From the NCBI RefSeq assembly GCF_003945595.2, contig NW_024104420.1, forward strand, positions 4,214,201-4,278,200: 64,000 bases of DNA, read 5' to 3'. This stretch comes from Pipra filicauda. Its lineage: Eukaryota > Chordata > Aves > Passeriformes > Pipridae. Position 1 is the first letter of the stretch; every line of letters begins with the position of its first letter. Below the pieces are notes generated by a model that ran no database searches, was not told where the DNA came from, and saw nothing but the letters and a program-made list of their open reading frames with translations. Shown piece after piece: positions 40,035-52,141 of this stretch. Made by a program: the position numbers and the translations under genes.

Positions 40035-41123
40035 TACATGAATGAAGTAAACCCATTTGTATAAATGTCTATCAGACTTCTTATTTAGACAGTAAACACT
40101 TTAATAGAAAATGTCTTACTGGCAAACATCCCCAGCCATTGCAAAAAGAAGGAATATGAAAAGTGCTGGGAATGGAGAAAAGATGCCTCTTCAGACTTCA
40201 GCAAATCAAAGAGATTCTAATCAACACTAGGTTCTGTTAATGACACAATCCATTTAATTGAAGCCAGCTCACAGACTGGGACCATATTCATCATTTATGC
40301 CTGGTAATAAATCAGGAAGATAAGTTGCAAAACAAAACTCAATGGAAACTTTATCTTATCTGTCAGTACAAGTCCAGAAGAATAACAAGTGATTTTGGTT
40401 CCAGTGTGCCCTCAGATTCTACTGTGATAGGCTCACACTGTTCGGGGCTGCCGTTTAGGGCTGCCTCAGAGACAATCCTTTTTCCATCCAGAGAAGACCT
40501 CTGAGTAGCTACATTAAAAAAAATGTAGAGATAAACACTTTATTTCATTTTTAACACCAGATTTTTGAAGAACACAGCTCTAGGGAGGAGATAAATCTTC
40601 CCACTTATATTCAGATGTATCATTAAAAAGTCAATAAAAAATAATTTCAAACTTAACTGTAGTTTAACCATTCAGAAATTACCTCTTAGACACCTGGCTC
40701 CCAAATGACATTCTCTCAAAGAAAAATTTTTAAGACTAAGGACAGAGGGAGAGATGTTGTCTTTCCTCCTTTTCTGCAACTGAGACTTTTATGAAATAAG
40801 TTTAAGTATTATGAGAAATACTGGGCATACAGTGCTGTAGTTCTGGAAGCCACTGCAGAGGGCTTATTGAAACCAACAACACACTGCTCAGATGAATGTC
40901 TAAAAACTTATATTGAAAATACTCTCTATGTAGAGAGAGAGAGAGGTCAGAAAATTGCTAATGATACAACTTTCTGAAAAGCACTTTTCAGCCATACTAA
41001 TGATTGCTTTATGCAATGTTCCTCAGTGTGACAATAAATTTATTTTCTGGGTTTCTTTCAAAGATGGTTTTGTAAAATAATATAAATATTATATCAGAGC
41101 TGAGGTTTGTTATCTGAGGCAGT

Positions 41124-41138
41124 GGTGCCCCCTACATG
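41124..41138 (-). promoter_or_regulatory. CTCF-like core motif (weak candidate)
   Basis: Read on the minus strand, catgtagggggcacc agrees with the common CTCF core CCASYAGRKGGCRSY at 13 of 15 positions, including the AGGGGGC centre. A sequence match alone does not show occupancy. Confidence 0.3.
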
Positions 41139-43319
41139 CCAAGACCTAAAGTCAAAAGATCTGCCAAGTGTCTCAGTGAAGTTTGTTACTTTCCCCTACA
41201 TTTTCTTCAGATCGTTTCACTTCCAACATCATCTCACCTACATCTCAACAGTAAATATCATAGGCATTTTCAACTTTTCTGCCAAATCTGACACTCCATT
41301 CAGCCAACACACTAGATAAAATAACACCCTGAGCCCATGAGAAAGCTTTTCACATACCCATGCCATTGCTGAGGATGGCAAAAATTAGAGAAAGTCATGG
41401 TTACAATAGAAGCAGAATGTTTTGTCAAAAGGAGAACTGGAAAACTAATAAGTAACTGATTGAGATAGAACAAAGGAGGCACATGGAAAGAGGTTTGAAA
41501 TTCACCAGACAGATGTGAAAGCTGGTAAATTAGAAATAAACAGAACAAGATCGCTCCCTGGACAAGAAGCACAGGGAATAATTCCTCCAAAGAGAGATCT
41601 ATATTAAAGTCAGTAGGTTTCAACAACGGCATCTGGGATTCCTTGATGTCAATGAAAGTTTTGACACTGACATCAGAAAGATCTGAAATTCGATGGCTGG
41701 AGGCCTGGCATTGCTCTTAAGACTGCCTGTTTACACAGTAATGAAATTTCCTTACTAGAGCATATTTGCTATTGCATTTTCCTGAGCCAGCAGCAGCAAG
41801 AATGTCTCTGGTGAAAGTGAAATATCCTTTACTGTAAATATGTTAAAAGTATGTTTAAGTGACAGGTGTTTACTCCACCATAATTTTAATTTTCATCAGC
41901 TGTAGCACTTAGCAGTCATCTACCTCCAGCAGTGAGCCAACACATCATTTTGGTGCCAGTTATCACATTTTCAAGGCAGTAAAACACTGCCAAGAATTGC
42001 TGTAGAAGGAAGTGCATTGGTTTCCAGCTCACCTCTACCCTATTGGGAAAAGTCCTTATCTCCTCACTAGGAGAAAAACCAAAGTTGTTGATGTAATAAA
42101 TATTAATTTACAAATTCTGGATGAATTTTAACAATTCAGAGTAAATTCATGGTATTTGAATACTTCTATTGCCTCAGAATGTTTTAGTTTTAAGGATCTC
42201 TATGTCCTATCCACGAGTTAAATTCCAGCAGCAACACGATTTCAATGTCCCTAATACTTCCTAGAAGTTGCAAGTTTTAAAAACAAGTTATATTTTGGTT
42301 AGGAGTCTGCTACACCAGACACCCACATTAGATACTTACAGGTTGGTTGCAGACACTCAAAGTGTGTCTAGGGAATGACCAGCAGTGTTGTACCCTTGGC
42401 CATAATACTATATGTGTTAATGTCTTCTACACTAAATTTGTTTTGCAGCTTGAGGCATTCAGGCTTAAATTTAGTCCCCAGTCAATGCCATCCATTGGAG
42501 GTAACATGAGGTGATGCCCACAGACCAGTGCTGCTCCCAGCCAAAACACAGGGATGCAAGAGAGTGAACAGGACTATGCTCACACACAAACATATCCCTG
42601 CACTGCCAAAGCCAGAAGACGTTTGCCGTGATCTCAAGCGATTTCTTGTGGGTTGCTCAGCCAGAGTGCAGCAGATCAAAACACTGAACCCCACTCGGAT
42701 GTTACTTTAAAATGAGTAGCATTTTAGGTAGTTATTAAAACAGGAAAAAAAGGAACGAAAATACGATTTCCATTTGCTCTGGTAAAGACAAGCTGTAGCT
42801 GCAAGTACGTCTGACCAATAACCTTGTGCAGCACATTCAGCATTGCTTCTAAAAAGCACCAGATATGAGTCATTTCTAACAGAAGGAGACTATAACTTTC
42901 AACAACTTTTCTCCAAAATTAGAAGATTTCCATTTAGAGAGATGGAAGTATGTGTGCCTCTCAATAAAATTAATTAAATAAATAAATAAATTAAATATTG
43001 CCCTTCAATTTCAATTGCATCAGTTATAGAATAAAACAGCACTGACCTGGGGCTGCCTGTGCTTTACATAGGTTTTAGAAAAGAATGGAATCATAAATGA
43101 GTGAGGAAGAATGAAGCAAAGCAAAAGCAGATACATAATAACTGTGTAAGGTGCAGGTGTCCAAAATATGCAGTTGGGATATTTAAAAAAGGGTAAAAAC
43201 ACTAGAAGAGAGAAGGCAAGAGGAAAACAAAAAGATATGTAAAACAGGATCATGGACACTGAGGTCTGAGGTGGAGACGCAAGAGGAGGTGCCCTATGTC
43301 AGGTTAGATGTTCACTCTT

Positions 43320-43742
43320 CATCCCATGGAGATGAACCCATGCTGTAGCAGTTCATGAAGGACTGTATTCCATGGAAAAAACACATGCTGGAGCAGGGGA
43401 AAGGTGTGAGAAGAAAGCAGTGGCAGAGAGGAGTTTTCATGTACAGGTAGCAATACTCCTCCGTCCCCCTGCAATGGCTCACGTGGAAAAGACAGGAGTA
43501 AAGCTGACCCTGGCAAAGGGGTTAAGGGAAGATACGGTTTTAATTTTTGCCTCTGTTTCTCATTTCTCACCACCCTGTTCTAATTTTAATTTCCTGCAAG
43601 TCGAAAACATTTGGCTCGAGACAGCAGTAGTTAAGTGATCTCCTTGTCCCCACCTTGACTAACGAGCTTTTTCATCCTGTGTTCTCCCCTGCTGTGGTGG
43701 GGCAGTGAGAAAGCAGCTGCACACCAAAAGCAACCCACCACA
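43320..43742. mobile_element. Old truncated ERVL-type LTR
   Basis: Several landmarks occur in the same order as in the better preserved LTR at 62749-63844 and in widespread avian ERVL-like LTRs. These are 'catgctg..gcagttcatg', 'ggactg', 'catgctggagcagggg', 'ggtgtgagaagaaag', a middle rich in T and A, 'gtccccaccttgac', 'ctcccctgctgtggtgggg' and the terminus 'aacccaccaca' (43732-43742). The terminus equals the 62749-63844 end except for one base. The left portion is missing or too decayed to place, and no target duplication is visible. It lies in the same relative orientation as the right-hand LTR. Strand in the retroviral sense is not assigned. Confidence 0.78.
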
Positions 43743-45898
43743 GTGTCTTACCAAAGGTTACATAGCAACTCACAGTAACAAAACCAAGAACTAAAGCTGC
43801 CTCTCTGGCTTCCCAGTCCAGTATATGTTATTGTTAGCCAGCTCTCCAACCTCCCTCTCTGTAGAGCTGTAGGAGGACAACCCCCTTCATACAGACTTTC
43901 ACAGGAAATATCAACAAGGTACAGCAAAAAGCCAATAAGAGCCAATAAGAGCACTGAGGCTGTGACTAATCCCTGTTCCCAGGCTGCCCAACAAACTTCA
44001 AAGGAAGCACTGCCCTGGCATGCTATAGCTGGGGCTTACAAGACCTTAGAGTTATTTCAGTAAGTACTTTGGCACTAGCCGCATCAGAAATATTTCATGC
44101 AAATAGCATCTGCAGAGTGTCAAATCATGTCAGTATAATGTTGCATTATTTTTATACTCAGATTTATCATCCGCAGCTTGCTCTAAAGACCTAGCTGTTG
44201 TAGAAGACAAACCTTACGCAAGAGAGTACGGGAATTGTTTGGGTTTTTTTCCTTTCTATTACAATTTTAACATGTCTTCTAAATTATTACCAAATAATCG
44301 TGTCTGAGATAAGACACAAAAATTTTTAAATTCTCTGACATACAGCTGAAAAGCAGTTTCATTCTGAATCAGAAGATACAGAAAATTAATGACAGTCAAA
44401 GTATATATGTATGTTTATGGTATATCTAAAGTAACTATTATAGAATTTCACAAATATATTTACAGCAAGTATTTTTGTGGAAAAATCTCATAATTATACT
44501 GCATTTTGGAAAAAATGTCACATTTATATTGGGAAAAAAACCCCAAAACTACTTTTTCTGTGTCTTCTCTAGTCATTATCCGTGTAAATTGGCTCTGTTC
44601 TGATTCAATACACTGTCAACAACCCCCACAAAATAATACCTGAATTACTATCTATATATATAGATACACACAGGGCTTCCAAAAGAACTCGTAAAAATCA
44701 CATTGGCATGGACAGGTATTCCAGTCTAGAAGTGTCCCTTGACTTTTTTGATCTGTATGAGCTATCCACAAGGACAGAACATGAATGTACTGTGGTACTC
44801 AGCTGCAAATGGTCGATGACCATGTTGATTGTCTAACAATTTTTCACATTTCCCTGCGAGCAGAGACAAAGCAAGTTATTCCAAATGTTACATAATTTCA
44901 GGACGTTTGTTTTGGCACTTGTGTTGTACCCTAAGATTAAGGCACAAATGCCTGCACATGTTTCCAAGGTGCATAAGTGGCAGAAATTTACTTCATGGCA
45001 GAGAAAACTGTAAAAAATATATTTGTGGATTAAAATTGCAAATTTATGACATAGACAAAGTAACCAACTGTTTCAATACTTTTACCTCATGCATCTCTGG
45101 CTGTATTTCAGTATTTTCAAGGCTTCTGGCAAAAATGGTACGTGTTACAGTGGTAGTAACACTTGAGAAAATAGGAATTTTGCAGAAGTCTTCCTTTCCC
45201 CAAATAAAAATGTCCACTTAACTTTTCACAGAGGTATTTATACAACAATCACCCTCAATGAAAGGTTATTACCAACAGTATTCTTGATAAGCAGTATGCT
45301 GTGGTTTGCGTAACACCGGACTACGTCAACAAAAAAGCAAAAGACATTAATGTATTTCTGTGGGTGAGTACTGGGATGAGCAATCAGGACATGTAATCAC
45401 TCTCACACATTAAATATTTTAAGATGCATTCTGCGCAGACTAACAATGACAAATATAATCTTAAAACTTTGATCTTGTTCAAATCCTGAGGCTATAGAAA
45501 ATCTTTGATTTTGTACCTCTGTGTAAGATCTGTGAATTAGAATAGGCCATAGAAAAGCAGTGACAGAATCAAATGAAATTTGGCCATGATAAGCTTGTGC
45601 TGAGTTTACAAAAGGGAGTGCATATCTAAAACTTAGATAATAGTGTTGCAGCATATTCTAATGTGTTGGCAAAGAGCTAAGACCAATAAAGTTTTTATAG
45701 TAAAAGTGGAAGGAAAGGCATTGACTCTGAAATCTGTAAGTAATCCAGTTATGGCAATCTCATCTGATTTTGAATTTAAAACAAACAACATTCATTGCCC
45801 AAACACCACTAGCAAGAAAATGTATGTTGCTCTTTTCAATTTTATTCATAGAGGTTCATACCAGGTGATGTTTCATCTTGCTCTTTACAAGAGAATTT

Positions 45899-45911
45899 GG
45901 GGGGGGGGGGG
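45899..45911 (+). repeat. G13 homopolymer
   Basis: Thirteen consecutive G residues followed by 'gaagcaggg'. It is a likely site of length polymorphism or sequencing error. Confidence 0.85.
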
Positions 45912-45962
45912 AAGCAGGGAAGCTTTCAGTTTCTTTGGTTGCTCTTTTGAGTAAAACATAAG

Positions 45963-45970
45963 TCACGTGA
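45963..45970. promoter_or_regulatory. Palindromic E-box / CLEAR-like TCACGTGA (weak candidate)
   Basis: A perfect 8-bp palindrome of the type bound by USF and MiT/TFE factors. It is isolated, with no promoter context visible. Confidence 0.2.
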
Positions 45971-46698
45971 AGGAACACAAAATAAAGGACAACATCTGCC
46001 ACTTGCGTTTCACCAAATTATACTGTGAATTCAGGTGTGACACTATTTCCAAGTACAGCTATAATTTTAAAGGCACTGTGTTCATTATTTGAAAGTTAAG
46101 CAATATCTAAGGTTTGTGGGGTGCAGATGATCTAGTAAAGCTCAGACCAGTGGCTTTTTTTGCATTGAATAAAACCCCACAATTGTTGCTCACCTCAACA
46201 TAAAGCAGAAACATATTTGGCAAAGGAAAGACTTTCGTTCCCAATGAAAACATGCTCAAATTAAATGACCATCAGCTATCTAAATATTGAGAGAAGCTTA
46301 AAGAAAAATTGATTATCAGTATTAAAAAAAGATTAAGAAAGAAATAGGTGAGTATTATACTATCTGGTTCTCTCTCTTTTGAAGCTTTTGCCTCAAAAAA
46401 TTATGCCAGCTCTTAAGTGCTTCTAACTGGCATCTAACTCTGCTTCCCTAAGCATAAAGCACTTTCTCAGCTTACCTGTTGTGTGTCTCTTTATCAACTC
46501 ACACGGTCCCGTTTTGGCACCTTCTCTTTCAGCTGTTGGTATCAGCAAGGCTGTCCCTGAGGGGTTCTTCTTGCTCCCAGGATGTGATGACTGACTGCAG
46601 GTTGTGACCTTCTCTATCACAGTCGTCTTGCTTGTCTGTGCTCATGTCACTGCAACAGTTCCTCAGAGGAGGGAGAGTGAGAGGTGTAAGAGTTTGTT

Positions 46699-46763
46699 TC
46701 ACTCACTCACTCACTCACTCACTCACTCACTCACTCACTCACTCACTCACTCACTCACTCACT
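46699..46763. repeat. (TCAC)n tetranucleotide microsatellite, about 16 units
   Basis: A perfect, uninterrupted tetranucleotide array of 65 bp. It creates 'Ser-Leu-Thr-His' repeat frames in all phases, which are artefacts. Its purity suggests a polymorphic locus. Confidence 0.95.
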
Positions 46764-49700
46764 TTCCATTTCCAACTGAGTCACTATCCTCTCACTTCCA
46801 ATTGCACACATTTAAGATGGGTAAAGCAGCAGGTGAAGAGGAAAATACTTATTTATATGCAAGGCTTAAAGTATAAAAAGAAATACTAATGGAGGCTTAC
46901 AAGACATAAAACAATTGCTTTTAGAGTCAGTCAACTCCTGCTACTAAGAGGTACTGAGAGAAAAACAAGAGAGGAACTTCTGTGCTTACAGGAGATATAT
47001 CTGACAGGAAAACAGCTTATTGAAGAGGAGGAGATTGGCTATAGAAATATTTGCATGACTGGCAGCCTGGAGTGTCATTTTCCTTTTGATTCCTTTTCTT
47101 TCTTCTGTGCACCTGGATACAAAAATAATGCACAAGAGATGATGTCTATTTGCCTTTTAACCCAGCTGACAAACAAGGTCTTCTAGGTATAATTTTGCTA
47201 TGTTCTCTGCTTCTGTATTTGAGGATTACTCTTTTATTTTACATGCCACAAAGCATATCAATATTTTTAGTTATTTCAGGTTTACAAAACAGCAGATCAT
47301 TTACCTAAAAAAAAATTTCATTTTGCTTTGGGTTAAAACTTCAACTTTCTTTTTGCTAATTGTGCCTTTCTGTCCCTTCTGTTGGAGAAAGATTAACTAG
47401 AGAGGCACTGTGACACTGAATATCAATATACAGTAAAGGGTAGATTTTGTCCTTCTTTGATACTGTTCTCATATTAGGTGTTCTCACTGATTTTAGTGGG
47501 GTTCCTTAATGAATGGAAATCCATTTAGTGGACAGGTTGTGTGAACTGTGCAGAGCCTGGCTGTAAATAGTTATTTAAAGCTAAATGAAAATATTGTCTT
47601 GAAGTCCAGAGACCAGTCTGCCATTTATCCCAAATTCAACTGATCAAGCAGAAACACAGTCTTCCCTAAATCAGCTTACTAAAAAGTAAGCAGGATGGAC
47701 AAGTGAAATAAGTTAAAAAAAAAAAGTTAGTTCTTGACTTCCTCATCAAGTAAATAATACATCTTGTTCTGGATTTTGCTGACTTTTGTAATTGCCTCTT
47801 CACTTTAAAGTGCTTTGTATGAAGTCAAATCTTGTCAAGATTGTGTGAGGTGGACTGCCATTACTTTTCTGATGAGACAATAGTCAAATTCCAGATAGAA
47901 AAAATTATTAACAGAATAGTGCTTAAAGTCTATTTCAATAAGTCACATAGGCCTTTTTTTACCTTTTAATAATCATAGGTTTTATTTCCCACAGTAATTC
48001 ATAGGTACATTTCTCTTTGACTCTAGGCAATTTTCTGTAAACTTTCAGAACAATAAATTGTGTGTCATCTCTGTGGATACATTTTTTCCAGCATGAGAAG
48101 CAATTACTAATGTTATAAGATCAGTTTTCTCTAACTTATCATGTAGCTTTGCTTTTTTCTTAATTGCCTTCTGCTACTGCCCTTTCAAACAGTATTGAAC
48201 ATTCAGAAGATGCTCAATTTCATGTCTCAGCACACATCTTTATCATCAAATGGGATGGTGGCCTGCCACTGTTAAGCTTGATATAATTTTGAGGGGAGAT
48301 GGGCATCAGTGGTCATGGAATCTGCAAATGCAAATGAGGAATGAATAATGTGGTTTATATTTTACAACGTAGTTTAAAGCATTACATATTACAGTGCAAA
48401 AATACTTTGGAAAAGACATCAGGAATAAGTAGTTCTTCAGGTACAAAGAATATTGACAAAGAATAGCTTGGTATTTCAGTCCAGAACTTCTAGTTCTGAC
48501 AGGGCTGAAGGCAGTATGATATAACAGCGTTAGTCAAAGTTGTGGTTTAACCTGGCAAGGAGCTAAGCATCACACAGATGTCTGCTCACAGTGAGAGAAT
48601 GGGGGGAAAAAAAAGGTAAAAGTCATGGATTGAGATAAAGTTTAGCAGGACAGAAAAAGAAAGAAAAAAATAATGATAAAGATTAAAAAATAAAATAAAA
48701 CAAAACAAAAGAAGTGATGTGTAATATGATTGCTCTCTACCTGCTGACCAATGTCTGTTTCTGAGCAGTGAGTTGCCACCCCTGGCCAATTCCCCTCACA
48801 ATTTTAGTGTTAAGCATTACGTCATATGGTATGGAACATCCCTTTGGCCAGTTGGGATCAGCTGTCCTGACTGTGATCCCTCACAGCTTCTTGTGCACCT
48901 CTAGGCTCCTTGCTGGCAAGTCAGTAGAAGCTGAAAAGCTCCTGACTTAGTGTAAGCACTGCTCAGCAACAACCAAAACATCACTGTGTCAGCAACATTA
49001 TTCTCATACTAGCTCCCAAACACAGTGCTACGCCAGTTACCAGGCAGAAAATTAACTCTATCCCGGCTGAAACCAGTACAACCACATAAGCAAAATGGTA
49101 AACAAGCTACCTAAAGAAGAATCCCAAATAATTTTATAGAGAAGGTTCCCTTGAAATTACATTGTCAAATAATGTACTGCGTTTCTTGTAAATGCTTTTG
49201 ACTTCAGAATTCGTTTCTAGGCAAAAGAAGTTAAATGTGAAATAATTATGAAGTACCATTCTTCTTATTCTTTTCATATGGTGAGTGATGCGCAGAAGGC
49301 AAAGTAGAATTGGAAAGAAATTGAAAGAAGTGGTAGGCTTACAGGAATAACTGTTACACTAATGGGAATTTGATAAGGAGTCTGAGAATTGGGCAAAGAA
49401 AGGAACAGACAGCTTGAAGAATTACCTGGTTTTCTCTGCAAAATCCACACTATCAGATTGCTTCAGAAAGTAGATTGTCTGACCTGCCCAACTACATCAA
49501 GCCAAAAACACCCTAAGTTAGAAAGCGTCTCCTTCTATAAAATATAATTCATTCCTTACAGAATGTGTTCATTTCTTACTGTCCTTCCCTGCAGAAGACT
49601 TAGGGAACCATCACTGTTCCCTGCACAATACTTTTTGTGCTTTAGGCAGCATTGCCCAAACATACTATGACTGCTGGTCTCCCTGTGACTCTACAGTGGT

Positions 49701-50371
49701 TTTGTTTCTTTAAAAAGAAGCACATCTTACAGCTGGCCTTTTGTAGCCCCAAAAAAGCACCACTGTTATTTCCCCTAATTCCTTATAACCCCACCAGTGA
49801 AGTACCACAAAAGAATGTTTACCTTTATGCTCACTTGACTGCCTTTCAAGAGTTTTCTGATCGGTGATTGAAATCTCTAATGGTAATATCTGTTTAAACA
49901 AGGTCTGTGAGAGATCAGCAAAAGCACCTCAAGCCTTTTCAGTTTGACACCAAAACATGACAGTCACTCAGAGAATAACTGTTTTCTAACTCATTCTATT
50001 TAGGAAAAGTTTAATTATGTTACTGTAAATAGTGCCTTGCAGAGTACTCTTAGACTCAGTATGAAGACAGTACAAGTCACATCCTGCTTCACTTTCTTTC
50101 TCAGTAAGCCAGATGCTTTGAAAAAGAAGAAAATAATATTAAACTGACCATCAGATCTTAAAAATATTCCCACTGGCCTTATTCTATTGTTGATTTTTTA
50201 AATTGGCTGATTGAATTAGTTTATCACAAGATTTACATCCCAAGTTTTAACAAACTGAATTAAGTTTTTTGTCAGATCTTTCAAGGATCAGAGTTAGATT
50301 GATCAGCCACTATTTTTCTAGTTTCTCTTTCATAAAAGATGAAATGTTATGTCACTCTTTTCATGAAAACA

Positions 50372-50400
50372 ATTAGGTAACTAATTCTTGGTTACCTAAT
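50372..50400. repeat. Inverted repeat, 10-bp arms and 9-nt loop
   Basis: attaggtaac at 50372-50381 and its exact reverse complement gttacctaat at 50391-50400 could form a cruciform or hairpin. There is no T-run or other sign of a known RNA. Confidence 0.7.
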
Positions 50401-52002
50401 CAGTGAAAGAAAACGATAGAACTTCCACAGCTGATGACCTTCCATTTCCTTTAGTGACAAGAAACAAAGAAATGCTGCAGGATTTCAGTTTTTGTGGGTA
50501 GTCATTATTTTACTGTTGATAGATTATATAGTTATATGATTAAATAATGGACCGTTTGTGCATCTGAGTTACGATAGCCATTAAACATTAGAAAGCATAT
50601 TAAATCCTGAAAAAAAGAAAAAATGTCATCATCATCATCTGTTTTAACCACACACACATGTAGGACACTAAACAGAGGATACCAAGCTGATAAACCATGG
50701 TTTTCCACTTTCTACTCAGCAAGTTACAATGGACAAATTCCACGCCTTCCTGATAAGTACCAAGGAGAGACCATCACACCTGACCCCATGTTGCTCTGCT
50801 CCTTGCCTGCTTTGACTTGCCTGTGGGCTCCCACACCACCTGCCCTCCCTAGCTGTCCATGGGGCAGCTGCTGCTCTTTCTTCTGGCTTCACCAGCTGCA
50901 GTACCTGGGCAAGGAGAAGGGGAACATCGCAGATGTCAGTGTGTTAAATACCAGGGGTCTTGGTAAGGAACCTCTTGGAAAGAATGAGACAGTAACAGCA
51001 TAGCTCAAAACCTGATCCTTCCTCTTCCTTTGTCTCAAATTTTTGCTGATATTTTTCTGTTCTATAAGTGTAGTTTTTGAAAAGCTGCTTGTGAAACACT
51101 TTATTAGCAAATTGTAGAAATTTCTACATTTGAATTTTCTCTTCTACGGATAAACTCAAGCTTTGCTAATATTAACTGTTCTTAACCAAACTTTAGACCA
51201 GCTAATGTGGTTTTATGTCATTCTCGGTTACTATGTTGTGGTATATTTTTCATCTCATTTAGTCTACATTCTAACTTATTTCTGCATTGCACTGAATTTT
51301 CCTTGTGTGCTTCCTTTTCACCTCTATTTCTTTGTTTTTGTCTTTGGTCTTATGTGGACCTTTTGGGTTACACCTAAATAACTTGCTTTATTATTAACTC
51401 ATATCCTGTATTTTGATTGTCAGCCTTTTCTTACTAAATAGTTTTCTTTACTTTGTTTAAGTCAAGAGTATCCTGGTGATAACATTAGTGTCAAAGTAAC
51501 TATTTTCTTTATGGGTTCTACGAAACTACACTCAGAGAGAGACTGTAAGTTAATTAAAACTACAAAAACCTATATTTAAATGAGAGTTAGCTAAACAAAG
51601 CCAAACCAAGTGTGCCAGATGTGTGAGAAAGAAAGTTTATCAAAATATGTTTTGTATCGAAACTCATTAACAACAAAAATAGCACTTACAAAGAATTAAA
51701 CTTCTTGTTCTCAGACACTGCATTTTTTAATGAAAGAGCTAGTAGAAATTTTCATGGATTGAATAAATAAACTGGAATGAGAAAATAATCTTTTTCTGTT
51801 GCAGAGGCTACACTTTCAGAGGTGATGTAGTGCTGTAGCAAAATATTCTTTGGAGTTAACCCATGATGCTTTCCCCTTAACTCACCTCTTTCCTTTTAAT
51901 GTTCAGCAGCAAATGTGTTCTGGATGAATAAAGCTGAAATTAAAAGATAGGACTTCTAAGCCTTGGCAGATTGCTATAACATAAACTTCCACATCTTCAA
52001 AA

Positions 52003-52141
52003 ATTTGTTTTTTTGTGTTTTTTGTTGGGCAGGCAGGGAGTGGTTTTGGACTTCTTTTTTGTTTGGTTTGGTTGGGTGGGTTTTTTTATGGGTTTTGGTT
52101 TCTTGAGTTTTTTTGTGAGGGTTTTGGGTTTTTTTCCCCAA
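52003..52141. repeat. T/G-rich low-complexity tract, about 140 bp
   Basis: Almost entirely T and G on the plus strand (tttggtttggttgggtggg and similar), with very few A or C. It is the longest of several such asymmetric tracts in the window. Confidence 0.85.

Larger units (their letters stand above)
37565..43319. other. Non-coding stretch with A/C-rich tract
   Basis: No gene recognised. It contains an A/C-only tract at 39919-40034 and a run of AG dinucleotides at 40933-40945. An AAAT-type microsatellite lies at about 42968-42997. A CTCF-like motif lies at 41124-41138. Confidence 0.55.

Noticed and set aside
39838..40056. Minus-strand hydrophobic frame (phenylalanine, tryptophan and leucine rich)
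   Set aside because: It is a translation of the T/G strand of a low-complexity tract, so the apparent membrane protein is a composition artefact.
44829..45221. 130-codon plus-strand frame
   Set aside because: No recognisable domain, composition like surrounding AT-rich DNA, no promoter or splice context. A frame this long is expected occasionally in 64 kb.
46604..46889. Two frames with Ser-Leu-Thr-His repeat proteins
   Set aside because: They are translations of the (TCAC)n microsatellite in different phases, not genes.
50623..51003. 126-codon plus-strand frame with a proline/cysteine-rich middle
   Set aside because: No family resemblance. The GC-richer patch lowers stop frequency, and nothing supports translation.
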